Under the pieces are notes generated by a model. That model worked only from the letters and a program-made list of their open reading frames with translations, had not been told where the DNA came from and searched no databases. Below, one piece after another: positions 59,526 through 64,000 of a DNA stretch of 64,000 nucleotides (position 1 is its first letter; every line of letters begins with the position of its first letter). The translations under genes were made by a program, and so were the position numbers. Source of the DNA: Streptomyces sp. ATexAB-D23 (lineage in GTDB: Bacteria; Actinomycetota; Actinomycetes; Streptomycetales; Streptomycetaceae); the NCBI RefSeq assembly GCF_000373645.1, contig NZ_KB892013.1:62001-126000 (forward strand), given 5' to 3'.

Positions 59526-61247
59526 GTGCTCTCCTTGCGCCGACCACCCCGCCCCGCACCCCACCCCTCCCCCACGACGACGGGCCGGCTCACCCGCTGG
59601 ACGGCACGTGCCGTGGCGCCCGTCCTGGCCGCGCTGCTGGGCCTGTCGCTCACACCGGCCTCCGCCGCACCCGCGCCCGCACCCGCGTCCCCCGCCACGT
59701 CCGCCGCCACCGTCCGGGCCAACGGCACTCCCCTGGGCAGCGGGACCGGCCTCTACCCCCGTGCCATCCGGCTCGAACACAGCGGCGCCGCCAACGGCCG
59801 GGTACTCGCGAGCGTCGTGACCTTCGACGGCGGCAACGGCGTCGGCGCCATCCACGAGAGCACCGACGCCGGAGCCACCTTCCAGCGGGTGGGCAGCGTC
59901 ACCGACCCGGAGTCGGCCGGCGGGCAGGGCCTGTGCTGCTCCACCCTGTTCGAACTGCCCCGGCAGGTGGGCGCCCTGCCGCCCGGCACACTTCTGTGGG
60001 CGGCCTCCTCCGGGCAGGACGAGACGGACCGGCGGATGGCCCTGCGCGTCTGGCGGAGCGACGACGTGGGCCGCACCTGGTCCTACCTCTCCACCTGCGC
60101 CACGGCGAACGGAACGGGCGGGCTGTGGGAGCCGGAGTTCTCGGTGGCCGCCGACGGGGCGCTCGTCTGCCACTACGCCGACGAGACCGACCCGGCGCAC
60201 AACCAGAAGCTCGCCGCCGCCCGCAGCTACGACGGAGTCACCTGGCAGGACCGGCGCGACACGGTCGCCAGTGGCTGGGAGCCGGACCGGCCGGGCATGC
60301 CCATGGTGCGCCGGCTGCCGAACGGCACGTACGTCATGAGCTACGAGATCTGCAACCCGGGCGGCCAGTACCAGTGCGTCGTGCACTACCGGACCTCCCC
60401 GGACGGCTGGGACTGGGGCGATCCCACCTCACTCGGGTTCCGTCCGGAGACCGTGGACGGCAAGTACTTCCGCGCCGCGCCCACCCTCGCCTGGGCCCCC
60501 GCACCGGACGGCGGGCCGAACGGCCGGCTCCTGTTGACCGGCCAGCAGCTCCTCAACCGCGACGGCACGCCCGCCGCCGACAGCGGGCGCACGATCCTGG
60601 CCAACACCGAGAACGGCACCGGGCCCTGGTACGAGATCGAGGCCCCGGTGCGGGTCGAGGCCCCGACCGCGACCTACTGCCCGAACTACAGCTCCCCGCT
60701 CCTGCCGTCGGCGGACGGCCGGACCGTCCTGGAGATCGCGACGGACTGGGACGGCGATGTCTGCCGCCCGTACGTGGCCACGGGACCGGTCACCGGCAGC
60801 GGTGACGCGGCCGGTGTCGTGGACGCGGCGCGCTACCGGCTGGTGAACGCCAACAGCGGCCACTGCCTGGACGTGGCGGCCGACTCGCGGGACGCGGGCG
60901 GCAACGTACAGCAGTGGACCTGCAACGGCCTCGGTCCGCAGGAGTGGACACTGCGGGCGCGCGGCGGCGGGGACTTCACGCTCACCGGAGTCAACAGCGG
61001 CCACTGCGTGGATGTGGAGAACGGCTCCGCCGCCCCCGGCGCCAACGTCCGGCAGTGGTACTGCAACGCCCAGCCGGCCCAGGACTGGCGGCTGGAGAAC
61101 GCGGGGCGGGGCTACTACCGCCTGGTGGTGGAGTCCTCGGGGCAGTGCCTGGACGTCTCCGAGGGCTCCCGTACCGCGGGCGCCAACGTACAGCAGTGGA
61201 CCTGCAACGGCGGGCAGCCGCAGCTCTGGCGGCTCGAACGGGTCTGA
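59526..61247 (+). CDS. Secreted Asp-box (sialidase-superfamily) hydrolase with C-terminal CBM13
   Basis: A 573-residue exported protein. A long signal region (basic start, then ARAVAPVLAALLGLSLTPAS) precedes a six-bladed-propeller-type domain with Asp-box repeats (ESTDAGATF and RSDDVGRTW) over about residues 70-435. A ricin-type CBM13 trefoil forms the last 130 residues, with three QW-type repeats (NVQQWTCNG, NVRQWYCNA and NVQQWTCNG). The family includes sialidases and exo-arabinanases (GH33, GH93); the catalytic residues for either were not confirmed. The GTG follows a GGAAGGAAG site. It probably attacks plant or glycan polysaccharides. Confidence 0.82.
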   Translation: MLSLRRPPRPAPHPSPTTTGRLTRWTARAVAPVLAALLGLSLTPASAAPAPAPASPATSAATVRANGTPLGSGTGLYPRAIRLEHSGAANGRVLASVVTFDGGNGVGAIHESTDAGATFQRVGSVTDPESAGGQGLCCSTLFELPRQVGALPPGTLLWAASSGQDETDRRMALRVWRSDDVGRTWSYLSTCATANGTGGLWEPEFSVAADGALVCHYADETDPAHNQKLAAARSYDGVTWQDRRDTVASGWEPDRPGMPMVRRLPNGTYVMSYEICNPGGQYQCVVHYRTSPDGWDWGDPTSLGFRPETVDGKYFRAAPTLAWAPAPDGGPNGRLLLTGQQLLNRDGTPAADSGRTILANTENGTGPWYEIEAPVRVEAPTATYCPNYSSPLLPSADGRTVLEIATDWDGDVCRPYVATGPVTGSGDAAGVVDAARYRLVNANSGHCLDVAADSRDAGGNVQQWTCNGLGPQEWTLRARGGGDFTLTGVNSGHCVDVENGSAAPGANVRQWYCNAQPAQDWRLENAGRGYYRLVVESSGQCLDVSEGSRTAGANVQQWTCNGGQPQLWRLERV

Positions 61248-61255
61248 CGCACCAC

Positions 61256-61289
61256 ACGGGTGCCCGCCCCGGCAGGAGCGGGCACCCGT
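61256..61289. terminator. Bidirectional terminator hairpin
   Basis: A perfect 12-bp stem (61256-61267 with 61278-61289) with a 10-base loop lies between the convergent Asp-box hydrolase and GH2 genes. Confidence 0.75.
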
Positions 61290-61301
61290 CGGCCTTCCCC
61301 C

Positions 61302-63125
61302 TCAGCCGGCGTCCGGTTCCTCGATCGCGGCGGGCCGCAGCTGGGCCTCCCGGATGCGGGCGACGTCCAGCTTGGTGCCCCGGTCGAAGCGGTAGACGCC
61401 GTTCTGCTCCTGGAAGACGTCGGTGAGCTGGGTGTAGCAGTAGCCGAACATGTCCGGATCCTGGAGCAGCGCACCGGTCAGACCGGCGAAGCGCTCATGG
61501 AACTCGTCCTCGGTGCGCACCCGGTCGCCGTACCCCCAGGAGAGCGTGCGGTCGCTGCCGGACTGCTCGGCGGCGGCCTCCGGGTCCCACCAGATCCCGC
61601 CGAACTCGCTGACGAAGTAGGGCTGTCCCCGGTACGGCTGGGAGTAGGCGGCGCCGTTCTCGTGGGCGTTGACGAAGGGCTCCCCGCCGGCGAGTCCGGA
61701 GACCAGCTGCCGGAAGGCCGCCGGGTCCTGCTCGTAGGAGTGGGAGTCGTAGATGTCGGTCTCCAGGACCCGGTGGGAGTAGCCGGAGGCGTCGATCACC
61801 GGCCGGGAGGTGTCCATGGCCTTGGTGGCGAGGAACATCGCCCGGGTCACATCGTCGAGCTGGGTGATCCGGTCGTGGAGCTTCTGGTACGTCTCGTTCA
61901 GCGGGCACCAGCCGATGATCGAGGGGTGGGAGTAGTCGCGTTCCACGGCTTCGAGCCACTGGGCGACGAAGGAGGCGTCGGGCCGCTGGTTGTCGCCGGA
62001 GGACCCTCCGACCTCGCAGCCCCAGTCGCCGAACTCGCCCCAGACCAGGTAGCCGAGACGGTCCGCGTGGTAGAGGAAGCGCTCCTCGAACACCTTCTGG
62101 TGGAGCCGGGCCCCGTTGAAGCCGGCCTCCATGGCCAGTTCGATGTCACGGACCAGGGCCTCGTCGGTGGGGGCGGTCATCAGGCCGTCCCGGTACCAGC
62201 CCTGGTCGAGGACGAGGCGCTGGAAGCGCGGGCGGCCGTTGAGGAGCACCGCCCTGCCCCGGATACCGACGGCACGCAGGCCCGCGTAGCTCTCGACGGT
62301 GTCGGCCACCTGGCCGTCCGCGTCGAGGAGTTCGAGCCGCAGCCCGTACAGGAACGGGTCCTCGGGGCTCCACTCGCGGCGCCGGTCCTGCGGGAGGGAC
62401 AGGTGCAGGCGGGGCGCGAGGTCGAGGTCGGCGCGGCCCACGGCGCGGCAGACCTCGCCCGCGTCGTCGCTGAGGACGGCGCGCACGCGCTGGCCCGCCC
62501 GGCCGGCGGACAGGGGCAGTTCGAGGGAGAAGGCGCCGCCGGCCAGGTCGGGGGTGATGCGGGGGCGGCGCAGATGGGTCTCGGGGACCGGCTCGGCCCA
62601 GACGGTCTGCCAGATGCCGGTCGTACGGGTGTAGTTGCAGTCGTGGTTGGCGTACTGGACGGCCTGTTTGCCGCGGGCCTGCGGTCCGGCCTTCGGATCG
62701 CGGGCCCGTACGGTGATCTCCACCTCGCGGCCGGCCGGGGCGAGGTCGCCGAGGTCGGCGGTGAAGGGGGTGAACCCGCCCCGGTGGCGTACGACTTCGG
62801 TGCCGTCCACCCAGACGGTGGTGTCGTGGTCGACGGCGCCGAAGTGCAGCAGCACCCGGCGGCCGGCCCACTCGGCGGGCGGGGTGAACCGGCGCCGGTA
62901 CCAGACGGCTTCCAGGAAGTCGGTGTCGCCGACGCCGGACAGTTCGGACTCCGGGGCGAAGGGTACGAGGATCTCGCCGGTCAGGTCGCGGCCGAGCAGA
63001 CCCCGTTCGAGGCCGCTGTCCCCCTGGTCGGTCTCGAACTGCCAGGTCCCGTTGAGGTTGAGCCAGTCGCGGCGCACGAACTGCGGCCGCGGGTACTCCG
63101 GACGGGGGACGGAGGGGGTGTGCAC
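61302..63125 (-). CDS. Glycoside hydrolase family 2 protein
   Basis: A 607-residue GH2 enzyme with the usual order. First comes a jelly-roll sugar-binding domain (LNLNGTWQFETDQGDS, then WYRRRFTPP), then an immunoglobulin-like domain, then a TIM barrel. The acid/base Glu is in IGWCPLNETYQ and the nucleophile Glu in YFVSEFGGIWWDP. GH2 covers beta-galactosidase, beta-mannosidase, beta-glucuronidase and related exo-enzymes; the sequence does not tell which. There is no signal peptide, so it acts on imported oligosaccharides. It is followed upstream by ABC permease genes of the same direction. Confidence 0.9.
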   Translation of the reverse strand: MHTPSVPRPEYPRPQFVRRDWLNLNGTWQFETDQGDSGLERGLLGRDLTGEILVPFAPESELSGVGDTDFLEAVWYRRRFTPPAEWAGRRVLLHFGAVDHDTTVWVDGTEVVRHRGGFTPFTADLGDLAPAGREVEITVRARDPKAGPQARGKQAVQYANHDCNYTRTTGIWQTVWAEPVPETHLRRPRITPDLAGGAFSLELPLSAGRAGQRVRAVLSDDAGEVCRAVGRADLDLAPRLHLSLPQDRRREWSPEDPFLYGLRLELLDADGQVADTVESYAGLRAVGIRGRAVLLNGRPRFQRLVLDQGWYRDGLMTAPTDEALVRDIELAMEAGFNGARLHQKVFEERFLYHADRLGYLVWGEFGDWGCEVGGSSGDNQRPDASFVAQWLEAVERDYSHPSIIGWCPLNETYQKLHDRITQLDDVTRAMFLATKAMDTSRPVIDASGYSHRVLETDIYDSHSYEQDPAAFRQLVSGLAGGEPFVNAHENGAAYSQPYRGQPYFVSEFGGIWWDPEAAAEQSGSDRTLSWGYGDRVRTEDEFHERFAGLTGALLQDPDMFGYCYTQLTDVFQEQNGVYRFDRGTKLDVARIREAQLRPAAIEEPDAG

Positions 63126-63195
63126 AGGTACTCCAGTGGATCGTGGTGGCGGCCGGCCGGGAGGCCGGCGCCGGGGCAGGGACGAGTCGGTGGGG

Positions 63196-64000
63196 TCAGC
63201 CGCCGCCGAGGCCGGTGGTGGCCACGGAGTTGACGATGCGCCGCTGGAAGAGGAGGAACATCACGATCAGCGGGAGCGCGGCCAGCAGGGCGGACGCCAT
63301 GGACTGGGCGTACTGGATGCCGTAGGCGTCCTTGACGGTGGCGAGGCCGACCGGGAGCGTCATGAGGTCCGGGTCGTTGGTGACGACGAAGGGCCACATG
63401 AAGTTGTTCCACGCCCCGATGAAGACGAAGATCGCGACGGCGGCGACGATCGGGCGGGACAGCGGGAGCACGATCGAGCGGAAGACCCGCAGTTCGGAGG
63501 CGCCGTCGATACGGGCGGCGTCCTCCAGTTCGCGGGGTATCCCGTCGAAGAAGCGCTTCAGGATGAAGACCATCATCGGGGCCACCACCTGCGGCAGGAT
63601 GACCGCCGCGTAGGTGTCGACCAGGTGGAACACCGTCATCTGCTCGAAGAGCGGCACGATCAGCAGCTGCGGCGGGACCATGATCGCGGCGACGGTGACG
63701 GCGAGGAGGGCGCGGCGCCCGCGGAAGGTGCCGCGCGAGAACCCGTACGCGGCGAGCGTCGAGACGGCCGTGGTCAGCACGGTGACCAGGACGGCTATGA
63801 GCACGCTGTTGAAGGCCCAGGTGGGGACGTTCCCGCGGTCCAGGATCTGCCGGTAGGCGGAGAACGTGAAGGCGCCCTTGAACGGCGAAAGGCCCGACTT
63901 CATCACGTCCTGCTCGCTCTGCAGCGAGGTGGCGACCGCCCACAGGAAGGGCAGCAGCCAGGCGACGGCGAGGACGCTCAGCGCGGTCCCGGCGAGGACC
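63196..64000 (-). CDS. Carbohydrate ABC transporter permease (MalG type), 5' end outside the window
   Basis: The frame is open to the right edge, so the true start lies beyond 64000; an internal Met at 63906 is not the start. The visible 267 residues include a first membrane segment (VLAVAWLLPFLWAVATSLQS) and four more. The MalG-type EAA loop reads LEDAARIDGASELRVFRSIV followed by LPLSRP. It ends NSVATTGLGGG. With the GH2 gene 70 bp downstream it forms a sugar uptake and cleavage unit. Confidence 0.92.
   Translation of the reverse strand, partial: VLAGTALSVLAVAWLLPFLWAVATSLQSEQDVMKSGLSPFKGAFTFSAYRQILDRGNVPTWAFNSVLIAVLVTVLTTAVSTLAAYGFSRGTFRGRRALLAVTVAAIMVPPQLLIVPLFEQMTVFHLVDTYAAVILPQVVAPMMVFILKRFFDGIPRELEDAARIDGASELRVFRSIVLPLSRPIVAAVAIFVFIGAWNNFMWPFVVTNDPDLMTLPVGLATVKDAYGIQYAQSMASALLAALPLIVMFLLFQRRIVNSVATTGLGGG

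Overview
The window is chromosomal DNA from a high-GC actinomycete, almost certainly a Streptomyces. Codon third positions are nearly all G or C, and GTG and TTG starts are common. The gene content is also typical of the genus: CebR-type boxes, an AA10 polysaccharide monooxygenase with CBM2, a PucR regulator, DUF2510 and DUF4334 proteins, a rubber oxygenase and many GntR, TetR and LacI regulators. There is no prophage, CRISPR array, rRNA operon or antibiotic cluster. The only mobile-element traces are a dead integrase tail beside a tRNA-Pro gene and a short IS3-type transposase tail.

Layout. 1-4.4 kb: an F420-type oxidoreductase (cut by the left edge), a TetR gene with two matching operators, a DUF4334 protein, a zinc alcohol dehydrogenase and a regulator with two TetR domains. 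4.4-9.2 kb: a latex-clearing (rubber) oxygenase, a metallo-beta-lactamase-fold protein, a PucR regulator, and a lipoprotein coupled to an I36-type inhibitor. 9.3-13.8 kb: a cellulose locus (LPMO, LacI/CebR-like repressor, GH5 cellulase) tied together by three TGGGAGCGCTCCCA-type boxes. 14.6-20.4 kb: a complete family-5 (oligopeptide-type) ABC importer.

20.9-32.5 kb: one long minus-strand operon for meta-cleavage of an aromatic acid. It encodes, in transcription order, a 4-oxalocrotonate decarboxylase, a NitT/TauT-type importer, the two subunits of a LigAB dioxygenase, an ACMSD-type decarboxylase, a GntR regulator, an isochorismatase-like hydrolase, a tautomerase and a semialdehyde dehydrogenase. 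A creatininase-family amidohydrolase is divergent. The enzyme set matches the protocatechuate 2,3-cleavage logic known from Paenibacillus (PraA, H, B, C, D), with two extra C-N hydrolases.

32.5-41 kb: an integrase remnant, tRNA-Pro(GGG), a large STAND/TPR ATPase, two small genes and a GlpK-GlpA-GlpB-like operon. 41-52.9 kb: a TPR-like protein, an APC permease, a TauE-type transporter, a 2-hydroxyacid dehydrogenase, the lutABC lactate operon with its FadR-type regulator and two shared operators, an S66 peptidase and small proteins. 53-57.4 kb: an EF-G paralogue preceded by a 34-codon leader ORF that runs into a strong hairpin, then a long-form GAPDH. 57.4-64 kb: a carbohydrate locus (Gfo/Idh/MocA dehydrogenase, GntR/UTRA regulator, secreted Asp-box hydrolase with CBM13, GH2 enzyme and an ABC permease cut by the right edge).

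The two most promising observations are the attenuator-like leader of the EF-G paralogue and the unusual aromatic meta-cleavage operon. All functional calls come from reading motifs by eye; no database search was run.
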